64,000 nucleotides of DNA from Rhodobacteraceae bacterium (ex Bugula neritina AB1) (GCA_001730095.1 MDLF01000096.1:279117-343116), one strand, 5' to 3'; shown: positions 10,474 to 18,625, counted from the first letter of the stretch. Numbers and translations are program-made. The notes: generated by a model not told the origin, from the sequence alone.

Positions 10474-11355
10474 CGCGGGTAGCTCTGCCGGTGCGGCAGC
10501 GCGTTTCTTGCGCCGTCTCAGTCCCAATTGGCCGAGCCAAAGGCTGAAGAGCGCAAGAAAGGCACCCAGCATCTGGTTGAGCGTCAGTGTTTCGGCCAGA
10601 AACAGCCAGCCAAGGCCCACAGCCGACAAGGGGCTGAGCACGCCAAGCAGAGAAACCTGCGCAGGATCTATTCGGGCCAGGCCGCTGAACCAGAGGATAT
10701 AGGTCAGCGCGCCGCCGATCAGGCTCATATAGGCCAATCCCGCAATATTGGCTGCAGTGAAGACCGGCCATTCCGGCACGACCCATAGTGCAGCAGGCAC
10801 CAGCAAAAGCCCGCCTGCAGTCAATTGCCAGGCCGTGAAGGTGAGAGGCGGCACCGGCGGCTGCCATTTGCGGGTGAGGACAACACCCGCCGCCATCGAC
10901 AACGCACCGCCAAGGCCTGCCAGCACGCCCAGTACATCAAGCTGCGCTGCCGGAGTCAGCACCAGCAGAGCGACTCCGGCAATGCTCAGCACGGCGGCGG
11001 CAATTGATGCGGACCGGATCTGCGTCTTCAGAATCAAGGCTGACAGAAATACGACAATCAGTGGCTGCACGGCGCCGAGCGTTGCAGCCACTCCGCCAGG
11101 GAGGCGGTAAGCAGCGGCAAACAGCAACACCCAGAACAGCGAAAAGTTCAATGCGCCCAGCACGGCCAGGCGCGGCAGCCAGTTCAGAGGCGGCAGCTGG
11201 CGCACCCATGCCAGTAGCAAAAGCCCGGCAGGCAGCGCCCGCAGCAAGGCGACGGTCAGCGGCGAATGCCCCGGCAAGAGAGAGGTCGTCACGATGTAGC
11301 TGCTGCCCCAGATGGCGGGCGCCAGCGCGGTCAGCAGAAGGGTTCGGTTCGGCAT
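10318..11355 (-). CDS. EamA/DMT family transporter with an extended C-terminal tail
   Basis: This 345-residue membrane protein has ten hydrophobic segments and two EamA repeats (the second around YMSLIGGALTYILWF), the drug/metabolite transporter fold. ATG 11355 is preferred over the start at 11367 because GGAG stands correctly spaced before it. The normal family end is near LGLRRRKK (about residue 283). The last 50 or so residues are polar and antisense to the secreted-protein gene, so the tail looks like stop-codon loss. Twin palindromes shared with the divergent MarR gene suggest control by that repressor. Confidence 0.85.
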   Translation of the reverse strand: MPNRTLLLTALAPAIWGSSYIVTTSLLPGHSPLTVALLRALPAGLLLLAWVRQLPPLNWLPRLAVLGALNFSLFWVLLFAAAYRLPGGVAATLGAVQPLIVVFLSALILKTQIRSASIAAAVLSIAGVALLVLTPAAQLDVLGVLAGLGGALSMAAGVVLTRKWQPPVPPLTFTAWQLTAGGLLLVPAALWVVPEWPVFTAANIAGLAYMSLIGGALTYILWFSGLARIDPAQVSLLGVLSPLSAVGLGWLFLAETLTLNQMLGAFLALFSLWLGQLGLRRRKKRAAAPAELPASSRQSWHAGLAAVAIYHLLPDLRRVRKDKAGTGIDTDHQRAALLLRKKHVV

Positions 11356-11368
11356 GCCAATCTCCATG

Positions 11369-11382
11369 TCTCGATATCGAGA
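11369..11382. promoter_or_regulatory. MarR-type operator 1, TCTCGATATCGAGA
   Basis: A perfect 14-bp palindrome just upstream of the EamA start. Its half-site TCTCGA is close to the TCTTGA half-site of the second palindrome, and the two centres are 26 bp apart, so one regulator probably binds both. Confidence 0.7.
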
Positions 11383-11392
11383 TAATGGATTT

Positions 11393-11410
11393 TATCTTGA
11401 CGTCAAGATA
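11393..11410. promoter_or_regulatory. MarR-type operator 2, TATCTTGACGTCAAGATA
   Basis: A perfect 18-bp palindrome 22 bp before the MarR start. Sequence and size fit MarR-family operators. Together with operator 1 it occupies almost the whole EamA-MarR intergenic region, implying autoregulation and control of the transporter. Confidence 0.75.
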
Positions 11411-11431
11411 TGTGTGGCTAAACAATGAAGA

Positions 11432-11917
11432 ATGAACCATGTGGATTTTGTGACCCAGCAATGGGAAAGGGAGCGGCCGGACCTGGATGTTACGGCCATG
11501 GGGATCATCGGCCGGGTCGCGCGGCTGTATCTGGCCTATCAGCGCGAGATGCATAAGACCTTTGCAGAGTTTGGCCTGAATGCGGCCAAGTTCGACGTGC
11601 TGGCCACGCTGCGCCGCTCTGGCGCGCCATATGCGCTGTCGCCGGGGGATTTGCTGAAGGCAACGATGGTGGCTTCTGGCACGATGACCAATCGGCTGGA
11701 CCGGCTGGAGGCGGATGGGCTGGTCAAGCGCGAAGTGAACCCGCAGGACAGCCGCAGCTTTCTGGTCGGTCTGACAGAGCAAGGCTTTGCCCTGATTGAC
11801 CGAGCGGTGACAGCCCATGTGCAGACACAGGCACAACTGGTGGAGGGGCTCAGCAGCGGGGATATGGCGATGCTCAATTCATTGCTGAGCAAGGCTCAGA
11901 CTGCTGCAGATAACTGA
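11432..11917 (+). CDS. MarR family transcriptional regulator
   Basis: The 161-residue protein has the MarR winged helix-turn-helix: LSPGDLLKATMVASGTMTNR (recognition region, about residues 67-86), then RLEADGLVKREVNPQDSRSF, the wing with the DxR motif. MarR proteins bind palindromes as dimers and release on ligand binding. It diverges from an EamA exporter with two matching palindromes between them, a common repressor/exporter arrangement. The inducer is unknown. Confidence 0.92.
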   Translation: MNHVDFVTQQWERERPDLDVTAMGIIGRVARLYLAYQREMHKTFAEFGLNAAKFDVLATLRRSGAPYALSPGDLLKATMVASGTMTNRLDRLEADGLVKREVNPQDSRSFLVGLTEQGFALIDRAVTAHVQTQAQLVEGLSSGDMAMLNSLLSKAQTAADN

Positions 11918-11936
11918 AGCGCTGCAATTGCGGCAA

Positions 11937-12024
11937 CCCGGCGCGGGGCGGCAAAGCCGCCCCGCGCCGGGCCCAACGGACGGGAAAGCACCATTTGGTG
12001 CTGTTCCGGCGGGCGGGAGCGCCC
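11937..12024 (+). repeat. Dispersed hairpin repeat family 1, copy B
   Basis: A perfect 16-bp GC stem (11937-11952 pairing with 11956-11971, AAA loop) leads into GGCCCAA (11970-11976). A second stem AGCACC/GGTGCT (11987-11992 with 11997-12002) follows, then GGGCGGGAG (12011-12019). It lies between the convergent MarR and adenosine kinase genes. There is no T-run, so it is not a classical terminator, though the stem could slow polymerase. Confidence 0.65.
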
Positions 12025-12074
12025 TGGCCGTCATAAACTGGGCGGCTTAAACTGGCCGTTTTAAGCGGGGCGGC

Positions 12075-13067
12075 TTAAACCAGACCGGCCTCTTTCAGCA
12101 GCTGGCCCACATTGGTTTCCGGGCGCGGGCCGATGTGGCGGATCACTTCGCCTGCGCAGATGCAGCCCATCCGGGCGCAGACTTCCATGCTGCGCCCTGT
12201 TGCCATGCCGAACAGGAAACCGGCCGCAAACTGGTCGCCTGCTCCGGTTGCATCGACCGGCACAATCGCTTCGACCGGCACGTCGATGCGCACGCCTTCG
12301 TTCAGAACAGTCACCCCGTCGCCGGAGCGGGTGCAGACAACCAGCGGGCAGATCACGGCTGTCTTGGCCATAGCGTCTTCCAGGTTGTCGGTCTCGAACA
12401 GGGCGCAGATTTCATCCTGATTGCCGATCACGAAATCCAGTTCTTCGCCGATCAAGGTCAGGAAATCCGCGCGATGGCGTTCGACGCAGAACGGGTCGGA
12501 GATCGAGATGCCGACCTTGCCGCCGCCTTCACGGCAGGCGCGCGCGGCTTCCATGAAGGCGGTCTTGCCCTTGTCCTTGTCGAACAGGTAGCCCTCCAGG
12601 AACATGATCTGGGCATTGCCCGCAGCTGTTTCCGGCACATCTGCTGAACTCAGCTCGGACGATGTGCCCAGGTAGGTGTTCATCGACCGTTCGCCATCAG
12701 GCGACACAAAAATCATCGAGCGCGAGGTCGGCAGGTCATCTTCTGTAACCGGCGGGTTCACAAAGGCGACGCCTTCTTTGCTCATCGCATCGGCGTAAAA
12801 TTTGCCAAGCGCATCATCGCGGACCCGGCCGATGAAAGCAGCCTCCAGCCCCAGGGCGCCAGCCCCGGCGATGGTATTGGCAACCGAGCCGCCCGGAGTC
12901 AGAACGCGGTTACCCATCGATGCATACAGATCCTCGCAGCGATCCCGTTCGATCAGCTGCATGATGCCTTTCTCGATACCCTGTTCTGCGAGGAAGCTGT
13001 CCTCGCACTGTGCGATCACGTCCACCACGGCGTTGCCGATGCCGACGAGCTGATAGGATTTGGTCAT
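12075..13067 (-). CDS. Adenosine kinase / PfkB family carbohydrate kinase
   Basis: The 330-residue protein is a PfkB (ribokinase-fold) kinase with TPGGSVANT near residue 57 and the C-terminal signature DATGAGDQ (residues 272-279, catalytic Asp278). Overall it matches the adenosine kinase group of alphaproteobacteria, which phosphorylates adenosine to AMP for purine salvage. A strong AAGGAGG precedes the ATG. Two similar 14-bp stretches carrying GGGCGGCTTAAAC (near 12041 and 12069) flank its 3' end. Substrate assignment rests on overall similarity, so another nucleoside or sugar remains possible. Confidence 0.85.
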   Translation of the reverse strand: MTKSYQLVGIGNAVVDVIAQCEDSFLAEQGIEKGIMQLIERDRCEDLYASMGNRVLTPGGSVANTIAGAGALGLEAAFIGRVRDDALGKFYADAMSKEGVAFVNPPVTEDDLPTSRSMIFVSPDGERSMNTYLGTSSELSSADVPETAAGNAQIMFLEGYLFDKDKGKTAFMEAARACREGGGKVGISISDPFCVERHRADFLTLIGEELDFVIGNQDEICALFETDNLEDAMAKTAVICPLVVCTRSGDGVTVLNEGVRIDVPVEAIVPVDATGAGDQFAAGFLFGMATGRSMEVCARMGCICAGEVIRHIGPRPETNVGQLLKEAGLV

Positions 13068-13128
13068 GGTCCCTCCTTGGGGAATTCCAGAGCGAATTTG
13101 GTCGTGGCAACTATGCCGCCCAAAAAGT

Positions 13129-13773
13129 TTACAGGTTCTTGTCTTCGTACATGCAAAGGTCGCGGATCAGGCAGGTTCCGCACATCGGTTTGCGTGCCTT
13201 GCAGTGATAGCGTCCGTGCAGGATCAGCCAATGATGGGCATGCTGCTGGAAATCGGCGGGGATATTGTCCTCCACCGCACGCTCCACCGCGTCCACATCC
13301 TTGCCCGGCGCGATGCCAGAGCGGTTGCCGACTCGGAAGATATGGGTGTCCACCGCCTGGGCAGGCTGTTTCCACCACATGTTGAGGACCACATTTGCCG
13401 TCTTGCGCCCCACGCCCGGCAGGGACTGCAGCGCGGCGCGGGAGTTCGGCACTTCGCCGCCGTAGTCCTCGACCAGGATTTTTGACAGCTTGATCACGTT
13501 CTTGGCCTTATTGCGAAACAGACCAATGGTTTTGATATGTTCAATCAGCTGTTCTTCGCCCAGGTCCAGCATTTTTTGCGGAGTGTCCGCGATCTTGAAC
13601 AATTCACGGGTCGCCTTGTTGACACCGGCATCCGTTGCCTGTGCCGACAGCGCCACCGCGACCACCAGCGTGTAGGCGTTGACATGCTCCAGTTCGCCTT
13701 TGGGCTCCGGTTCCGCTGCCTGAAACCGCGTGAAGATCTCGCGGAGTGTATGATAATCGAGTTGCTTTGCCAT
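13129..13773 (-). CDS. nth: Endonuclease III (DNA glycosylase/AP lyase)
   Basis: The 214-residue enzyme has all catalytic features of Nth: the helix-hairpin-helix LPGVGRKTA with Lys124, the catalytic Asp142 in VDTHIFRVGN, and a C-terminal 4Fe-4S cluster with Cys191, Cys198, Cys201 and Cys207 (C-x6-C-x2-C-x5-C). It removes oxidised pyrimidines in base excision repair. The frame extends 97 codons upstream, but the ATG at 13773 starts the conserved protein. It diverges from the AraC-MGMT repair gene across 159 bp. Confidence 0.95.
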   Translation of the reverse strand: MAKQLDYHTLREIFTRFQAAEPEPKGELEHVNAYTLVVAVALSAQATDAGVNKATRELFKIADTPQKMLDLGEEQLIEHIKTIGLFRNKAKNVIKLSKILVEDYGGEVPNSRAALQSLPGVGRKTANVVLNMWWKQPAQAVDTHIFRVGNRSGIAPGKDVDAVERAVEDNIPADFQQHAHHWLILHGRYHCKARKPMCGTCLIRDLCMYEDKNL

Positions 13774-13932
13774 TGCGCGCCATATGTACAGGGCCGCGCT
13801 GAAAGCGCAATTGAATTTGCGGCCTGCAATCGGCTGCTGCGGCTGGGCCGCAGCTTTGTCGCAAGTTCCGGGTCGATTGGCCGAAGTGACTGGATTACCT
13901 TGAAAGCGCACGTTCAATAACAGGCTGGACCG

Positions 13933-14802
13933 ATGAACATCGAAGCGCGGGAAAATACTTATCATTACGGCGTTATGCGCCGGGCGATCGAACTGATCGA
14001 CGATGGCGGTGATGATCTGTCTCTGGAGCAGCTGGCTGCCCGCATGGATATGAGCCCGGCACATTTCCAGCGGGTGTTTTCAGCCTGGGTTGGTGTGTCT
14101 CCAAAACGGTATCAGCAGTACCTGCGGCTGGGTCACGCCAAGGCATTGCTGCGCGACCGATTTACCACGCTGGAGGCCTCGCACGCGGTGGGATTGTCGG
14201 GCTCAGGCCGCCTGCATGACCTGTTCCTGCGCTGGGAAGCGATGAGCCCGGGCGAATACGCCCGCAAAGGGGAGGGCCTGCGTGTCTTCTGGGGCTGGTT
14301 TGACAGCCCTTTTGGACTGGCGCTGGTGATGGGCACGGGCAAAGGCATCTGCGGCCTGGCCTTTGCCGCCGAGACTGGCGCAGAGCCTGCCATGGCAGAT
14401 ATGCGCGCCCGATGGCCGCAGGCGGAGTTCATCGAAGACCCCAGCTATCTGGCACCGCTGGCGGAAGCGGCCTTTGCCCAGAAGGGGGAGACTGCCTTGC
14501 ATTTGATCGGTGCACCTATGCAGATCAAAGTATGGGAGGCGCTGCTGCGCATCCCCTCGGGTCATGTCACCACCTATTCCGAACTGGCCCAGGCCATCGG
14601 CGCGCCCAAGGCAGTGCGCGCCGTGGGCACGGCAGTCGGGCGCAACCCGGTCAGCTGGCTGATCCCTTGCCACCGGGCCCTGCGCAAGTCGGGCGCGCTG
14701 GGCGGATACCATTGGGGGCTGCCAGTCAAACGCGCGATGCTTGCTTTTGAAGCGGCGCGCGGCGAGGAGGCTGGGGCAGGTGATATGCACGCTGCCGGCT
14801 GA
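13933..14802 (+). CDS. AraC HTH fused to methylated-DNA--cysteine methyltransferase (Ada-like)
   Basis: This 289-residue fusion has an AraC-type DNA-binding domain (about residues 15-105; LSLEQLAARMDMSPAHFQRV) followed by an O6-alkylguanine transferase domain with active site IPCHR (Cys246) and IPSGHVTTYSELA. The N-terminal Ada zinc domain carrying the methylphosphotriester-accepting cysteine is missing, so it cannot sense damage as E. coli Ada does. It probably both repairs O6-alkylguanine and regulates its own promoter. It diverges from nth. The last 77 bases overlap a small convergent ORF. Confidence 0.9.
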   Translation: MNIEARENTYHYGVMRRAIELIDDGGDDLSLEQLAARMDMSPAHFQRVFSAWVGVSPKRYQQYLRLGHAKALLRDRFTTLEASHAVGLSGSGRLHDLFLRWEAMSPGEYARKGEGLRVFWGWFDSPFGLALVMGTGKGICGLAFAAETGAEPAMADMRARWPQAEFIEDPSYLAPLAEAAFAQKGETALHLIGAPMQIKVWEALLRIPSGHVTTYSELAQAIGAPKAVRAVGTAVGRNPVSWLIPCHRALRKSGALGGYHWGLPVKRAMLAFEAARGEEAGAGDMHAAG

Positions 14803-14968
14803 ACAGCCGCTGCAGCAGGCCGGGTGGCGCCGGTGCCGTCTTCTGCCGGGCCTCATGTTGCCTGCGGGCGGCGTCCCGTTCAGCTTCATAGGGTTTGAGG
14901 CAACGCGGCCGTGTATCCCAGCGCTCCAGGCCCAGGGTGATCATGGCAATCCATTCATAGGTCAGCAT
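14726..14968 (-). CDS. Small hypothetical protein divergent from the WYL regulator
   Basis: An 80-residue basic protein that I do not recognise. Support comes from a good ribosome binding site (AAGGAGA, five bases before the ATG) and a sensible start MLTYEWIAMITLGLERWDTR. The C-terminal third is rich in Arg, Gln and Pro and lies antisense to the end of the AraC-MGMT gene, so the functional part may be only the first 50 residues. It shares a 102-bp intergenic region with the WYL regulator gene and may be its target. Confidence 0.5.
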   Translation of the reverse strand: MLTYEWIAMITLGLERWDTRPRCLKPYEAERDAARRQHEARQKTAPAPPGLLQRLFSRQRAYHLPQPPRRAPLQKQASRV

Positions 14969-15007
14969 CGGTGTCTCCTTTTCTGAAGAACAGAAAAGCC
15001 GATTGCT

Positions 15008-15059
15008 GCTGACAGGCTGTTGTCAGCTGCATGTGCTAGGATGTCAGCAGAATGTCACT
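15008..15059. promoter_or_regulatory. TGTCAGC repeats upstream of the WYL regulator
   Basis: An inverted pair GCTGACA (15008-15014) and TGTCAGC (15021-15027) is followed by direct copies TGTCAGC (15042-15048) and TGTCACT (15053-15059). The spacings of 21 and 11 bp place them on one DNA face. The position immediately upstream of the regulator start suggests an autoregulatory operator. Confidence 0.55.
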
Positions 15060-15070
15060 GGAACCTGCCC

Positions 15071-15760
15071 ATGCCCCGTACCGGCCGCCTGTTTGAAATC
15101 ATCCAGATCCTGCGCACCGCGGCGTCACCTGTGCGGGCTGAGGATCTTGCGGCGCAGCTGGAGGTCAGCAAGCGCACCATCTACCGCGATATCGTGGCGC
15201 TGCAGGCGATGCGGACGCCGGTCGAAGGTGAGGCCGGCATCGGTTATATGCTGCGCAAAGGCTATGATCTTCCACCGTTGAATTTTGACGAGGAGGAGCT
15301 GGAGGCGTTGCATGTGGGGCTGGCGATGCTGATGCGCACGGGCGATGGGGCCATGCAGCAAGCTGCAGCCCGTGTCAGCCGCAAGATCAGCGATGTGCAC
15401 GCCTCGGCGGAATGGCTGCAAGTGGCCCCCTGGGGCGCGCCGCTTGATGATCCCGAACAGGGCTGCGTGTCCAAAGGGTTGCTGCGGCAGGCGGTCCGTG
15501 AGTGCCGCAAATTGCAGATTTCCTATGTCAGTGCTGACAGGGGTGAAACCTGCCGCACCCTGCGCCCGCTGGCGCTGATCTACCATATCGAATGCACGAT
15601 GCTGGCGGCCTGGTGCGAATTGCGCGGCGGGTTCCGGCATTTTCGCACCGACCGGATGTTTGCGGCCGACCTGATGGAGGAAAGTTTCGCGGCCGAGGCA
15701 CAGGCTCTGCGCAAGCTGTGGATGGAGCAGGAAGGCTGGGATTTCGCCTTTGCGCCGTAA
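15071..15760 (+). CDS. YafY-type HTH/WYL domain transcriptional regulator
   Basis: The 229-residue protein has an N-terminal DeoR-like helix-turn-helix (VRAEDLAAQLEVSKRTIYRD, about residues 20-39) and a C-terminal WYL-type ligand-binding domain (RPLALIYHIECTMLAAWCEL). ATG 15071 is chosen over the start at 15020 because it begins at the conserved MPRTGRLFEIIQIL and leaves the TGTCAGC repeats outside the coding region. WYL proteins sense nucleic acid or metabolite signals; the ligand here is unknown. Confidence 0.88.
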   Translation: MPRTGRLFEIIQILRTAASPVRAEDLAAQLEVSKRTIYRDIVALQAMRTPVEGEAGIGYMLRKGYDLPPLNFDEEELEALHVGLAMLMRTGDGAMQQAAARVSRKISDVHASAEWLQVAPWGAPLDDPEQGCVSKGLLRQAVRECRKLQISYVSADRGETCRTLRPLALIYHIECTMLAAWCELRGGFRHFRTDRMFAADLMEESFAAEAQALRKLWMEQEGWDFAFAP

Positions 15761-15893
15761 TGGGAAAAGGGCGGTTTGCGCGGGAAATCGCCGAAACAGG
15801 CAGCTCTTGCCTTGTGAACCGGGCGTTGCGCCATGATATTCTTGCGGACTGCCGGGCATTGGCCCGGGTTTGAGTAAGCAAAAGGCAGATTTG

Positions 15894-16553
15894 ATGATGC
15901 AGATGAAACTCACCACGGCAGGTATTGTTGCCGCAGCTTTGGGTCTTGGCGCCTGTACGGATCCGGCAACCGTTGCCACGCCGGGCAGCAAGACCCAGCG
16001 GGGGGCGATCCTGGGCGGCATTATCGGCGCAGGGGTCGGGGCCATTGCCAATGATTCCGACCGCGGGCTTGGGGCCGTGACCGGCGCATTGGTCGGTGCA
16101 ACCGCAGGCGGGGTGATCGGCAACCAGCTGGATGCGCAGGAGCGCGAGCTGCGCCAGACCCTGGCCAATGATGATATCACCATCGTCAACACCGGCGACC
16201 GGCTGATCCTGTCGTTCCCGAATGATCTGACCTTTGCCACCGACAGTGCTGCGGTTTCCCCGGCGGTGCAGGGCGATCTCCGCCGTGTCGCTGACAGCCT
16301 GGTCCGCTATCCCAACAGCATTGTGCAAGTGATCGGCCATACCGACAGTGACGGCGACGCAGGCTACAACCAGGGTCTTTCTGAACGCCGGGCAAATGCT
16401 GTGGCGGACCAGATCCAAGCAGGCGGTGTGTCCTTTAACCGGTTGCGGATCATCGGCCGGGGCGAGAACCAGCCAGTGGCCTCTAACCTGACACCGGAAG
16501 GCAAGGCGCAGAACCGCCGGGTCGAAGTGGTGGTCATTCCGCAGGCCGCCTGA
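15894..16553 (+). CDS. OmpA family lipoprotein with glycine-zipper segment (YiaD-like)
   Basis: The 219-residue precursor has a lipobox (LGLGAC) giving an acylated Cys. A glycine-zipper stretch follows (GAILGGIIGAGVGAI and GALVGATAGGVIG), then a C-terminal OmpA domain with VQVIGHTDSDGDAGYN and NRRVEVVVIP. It is likely an outer-membrane lipoprotein that binds peptidoglycan. A TTG 24 bp upstream is in frame, but ATG 15894 fits the signal sequence and the AAAGGCAG ribosome site better. A terminator follows. Confidence 0.9.
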   Translation: MMQMKLTTAGIVAAALGLGACTDPATVATPGSKTQRGAILGGIIGAGVGAIANDSDRGLGAVTGALVGATAGGVIGNQLDAQERELRQTLANDDITIVNTGDRLILSFPNDLTFATDSAAVSPAVQGDLRRVADSLVRYPNSIVQVIGHTDSDGDAGYNQGLSERRANAVADQIQAGGVSFNRLRIIGRGENQPVASNLTPEGKAQNRRVEVVVIPQAA

Positions 16554-16579
16554 TCCATCCCCAGGTCATTCTGCACTGG

Positions 16580-16612
16580 CAGCCCGCTCTGGTTTGGTGA
16601 GCGGGCTGTTTT
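16580..16612 (+). terminator. Rho-independent terminator of the OmpA lipoprotein gene
   Basis: A perfect 10-bp stem CAGCCCGCTC (16580-16589) with GAGCGGGCTG (16599-16608) and a TTTT tail lies 27 bp after the stop codon. Confidence 0.88.
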
Positions 16613-16731
16613 CATTTCAGCCGTGGTTCACGCAAGGATGCACATAGACTGCGCAGCGATTGCTGTTTCATGGATCGGCTTGTCTCATACATGGTGCGGC
16701 AACAGAGATGTGAACAGAAGGAAACCTCCAC

Positions 16732-17274
16732 ATGGCCGATCCCGTATTACTCATAATCTCCGGCTCGCTGCGCCGGGAGGCGACAAATCGCAAGCTTCTG
16801 GCAGAGGCCGCCCGCGTGTTCGGCGCTGCCGATGTGACAGAGGCGGATTTGAACTTGCCGCTTTATGACGGCGATGCTGAAGCAGAAGCAGGCATTCCGG
16901 CTGCCGTTCAGGCGCTGGCAGACCAGATTTCGGCGGCGGATGCGGTGGCCATATCGACGCCGGAATACAACAAAGCGCCGTCTGGCGTGCTGAAGAACGC
17001 GTTGGACTGGGTCAGCCGCACCGAAGGCAATCCCTGGGCGGATAAGCCGGTCGCCGTGATGTCTGCAGCGGCAGGCCGGGCGGGCGGCGAGCAGGCACAG
17101 GCCCTGCTGCGGGGATTTCTGGTGCCGTTCCAGCCCCGGCTGATCACAGGTCCGCAAGTGCATCTGGCGGGCAGCGGTCAGGCCTTTGATGAGGCTGGGC
17201 GGCTTGCCAATGACCGCTATGAGACGGCGCTGGTCGGCCTGATGCAAAAGCTGAGAGCGGAAGCGCTCCGCTGA
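16732..17274 (+). CDS. NADPH-dependent FMN reductase family protein
   Basis: A 180-residue flavodoxin-fold protein with the FMN-phosphate loop SGSLRREATNRKL (about residues 10-22) and the family signature STPEYNKAPSGVLKNALDW (about residues 79-97), as in azoreductase/chromate reductase (ChrR, YieF) proteins. It probably reduces quinones or similar acceptors with NADPH. GAAGGAAA precedes the ATG. It stands alone between a terminator and a repeat-rich region. Confidence 0.9.
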   Translation: MADPVLLIISGSLRREATNRKLLAEAARVFGAADVTEADLNLPLYDGDAEAEAGIPAAVQALADQISAADAVAISTPEYNKAPSGVLKNALDWVSRTEGNPWADKPVAVMSAAAGRAGGEQAQALLRGFLVPFQPRLITGPQVHLAGSGQAFDEAGRLANDRYETALVGLMQKLRAEALR

Positions 17275-17300
17275 ACCTTTGCTGCTTGCAGGTGCCACTG

Positions 17301-17375
17301 GCGCAGCGCTCCCGCGCCCCAAGCTGCCCTTGCGGGCAGATTAGGGGCTTGGGCCCGGCGCTGCTTGCGCAGCGC
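17301..17375 (-). repeat. Dispersed hairpin repeat family 1, copy C (inverted)
   Basis: On the minus strand: hairpin GCGCTGC/GCAGCGC (17369-17375 with 17358-17364), GGCCCAA (17355-17349), a second stem CTGCCC/GGGCAG inside GCCCC/GGGGC, and GGCGCGGGAG (17318-17309). The order is the same as in copies A and B, with different stem sequences. Confidence 0.6.
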
Positions 17376-17422
17376 AGGGCGCGCGCTGTAAAGCGCCGCT
17401 TGGAGTGTGGGTGCCGCGCGCT

Positions 17423-17482
17423 GCCACAAGGGCAGGCTGCGCAGGCCGTGCGTCGCCACAGGGGCAGGTTGCTAAGGCCGTG
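17423..17482 (+). repeat. Two imperfect 28-bp direct repeats
   Basis: Positions 17423-17450 and 17455-17482 share 28-bp units beginning GCCACA and ending GGCCGTG, with a few mismatches. They lie between repeat copy C and the end of the FAD oxidoreductase gene. No gene is visible in 17275-17526. Confidence 0.6.
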
Positions 17483-17526
17483 TGGTGGTTGGCACCACGC
17501 CCGCCCCACAGCAGATCACGCGCGGC

Positions 17527-18567
17527 TCAGAGATTGTCTTTGACCCGGAACCCTTGCGGGATGCTGTCTTGGTTCTCCAGCAGCAGGTCTGCCATCACAT
17601 GCGCCGTTTTGGGGGCCATGCCGAATCCGATCTTGAAACCGCCATTGGCGATGAAGTGATCGTCCCGTCCGGGCCAGGCGCCCAGCATTGGCGCGCGCGA
17701 TTTGGCGCGGGGGCGCACGCCTGCCCAGCGTTCGATGACTTCGGCGCCATGCAGAACGGGCACCGCCGCGCGGGCGCGTTCGATCACATCGTCAAGCCGT
17801 TCATCGGTCGCCTTGCCGTCCTCAAAATCCCGTTCGCTGGTGGAGCCGATGGCCAGAGTGCCGTCGGCATGGGGGATGATGTGCAGGCTGTCGGCATAGA
17901 GCTGCGGCACCTCGCCTTCGTGAAAGCGCAGCAGGGCAGCCTGGCCCTTGACCCCGCCGCCGACGGTTTTGTCGAAGGCGCCGTTCAGCTCCAGCAGCCC
18001 GGCATGGCCCTTGGCATGCACCACCTTGCCCTGATCCGGGGCCTCTGGCTGGATCTCGACACCCATGACGGCCAAGGCAGAGACCAGTGCAGCACAGGCA
18101 CGGCGGGGGTGCATGCGGGCGCTGAGGGTATCGCGGATGACATATCCAGTGGCGCTGGGCGGCACCCAAGGGCCGAGCGAAGCCGCCGCGCAGACCCGCC
18201 ATTCTGCCTGATTTCTCCACAGTTCGCGGGCCGAAACCTCGCGCTGGCGGGCAAGTTCCAACGTGCGCTCGTCATTGATCGGCTGCAGCCGTCCGGTGCG
18301 GCCATAGCCGGGCGAGACGCCGCCGGTGGCCTCGACCTCGGCCCAGAAACGTTGCGCCATCAAAAGGCTTTCCAGCTGGAACTGCTTCTTGGGGTTCCAG
18401 TTCTCGGGCACATGCGGGGCAAGGGCGCCAACCAGCCCGCCGCTGGAACCGGCGCCTGCGCCATAGGGGTCGATCACTTGCACGCGCGCGCCGCGCCGGG
18501 CACAGACCCAGGCGATCGACAGGCCGAAGATGCCCGCGCCCCGCACCGTGATATCCGCCATTGCCAT
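17527..18567 (-). CDS. FAD-dependent oxidoreductase, probable MnmC oxidase-domain homolog
   Basis: The 346-residue protein has the DAO (glycine/D-amino acid oxidase) fold with the FAD-binding motif VRGAGIFGLSIAWVCARRG at residues 7-25 (GxGxxG) and the GSSGGLVGALAPHVPENW segment, which resembles the start of the MnmC C-terminal domain. The neighbour across 58 bp is mnmD, the methylase half of MnmC, so this is likely MnmC(o), which removes the carboxymethyl group from cmnm5(s2)U34 in tRNA. A generic D-amino acid dehydrogenase is the alternative. ATG 18567 has AAAGGA at proper spacing. Confidence 0.7.
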   Translation of the reverse strand: MAMADITVRGAGIFGLSIAWVCARRGARVQVIDPYGAGAGSSGGLVGALAPHVPENWNPKKQFQLESLLMAQRFWAEVEATGGVSPGYGRTGRLQPINDERTLELARQREVSARELWRNQAEWRVCAAASLGPWVPPSATGYVIRDTLSARMHPRRACAALVSALAVMGVEIQPEAPDQGKVVHAKGHAGLLELNGAFDKTVGGGVKGQAALLRFHEGEVPQLYADSLHIIPHADGTLAIGSTSERDFEDGKATDERLDDVIERARAAVPVLHGAEVIERWAGVRPRAKSRAPMLGAWPGRDDHFIANGGFKIGFGMAPKTAHVMADLLLENQDSIPQGFRVKDNL

Positions 18568-18625
18568 TTGCTGATCCTTTCGCCAGTGTCGCGCCGTTCC
18601 GGACAACCGCTTAGAGGATAATAGC

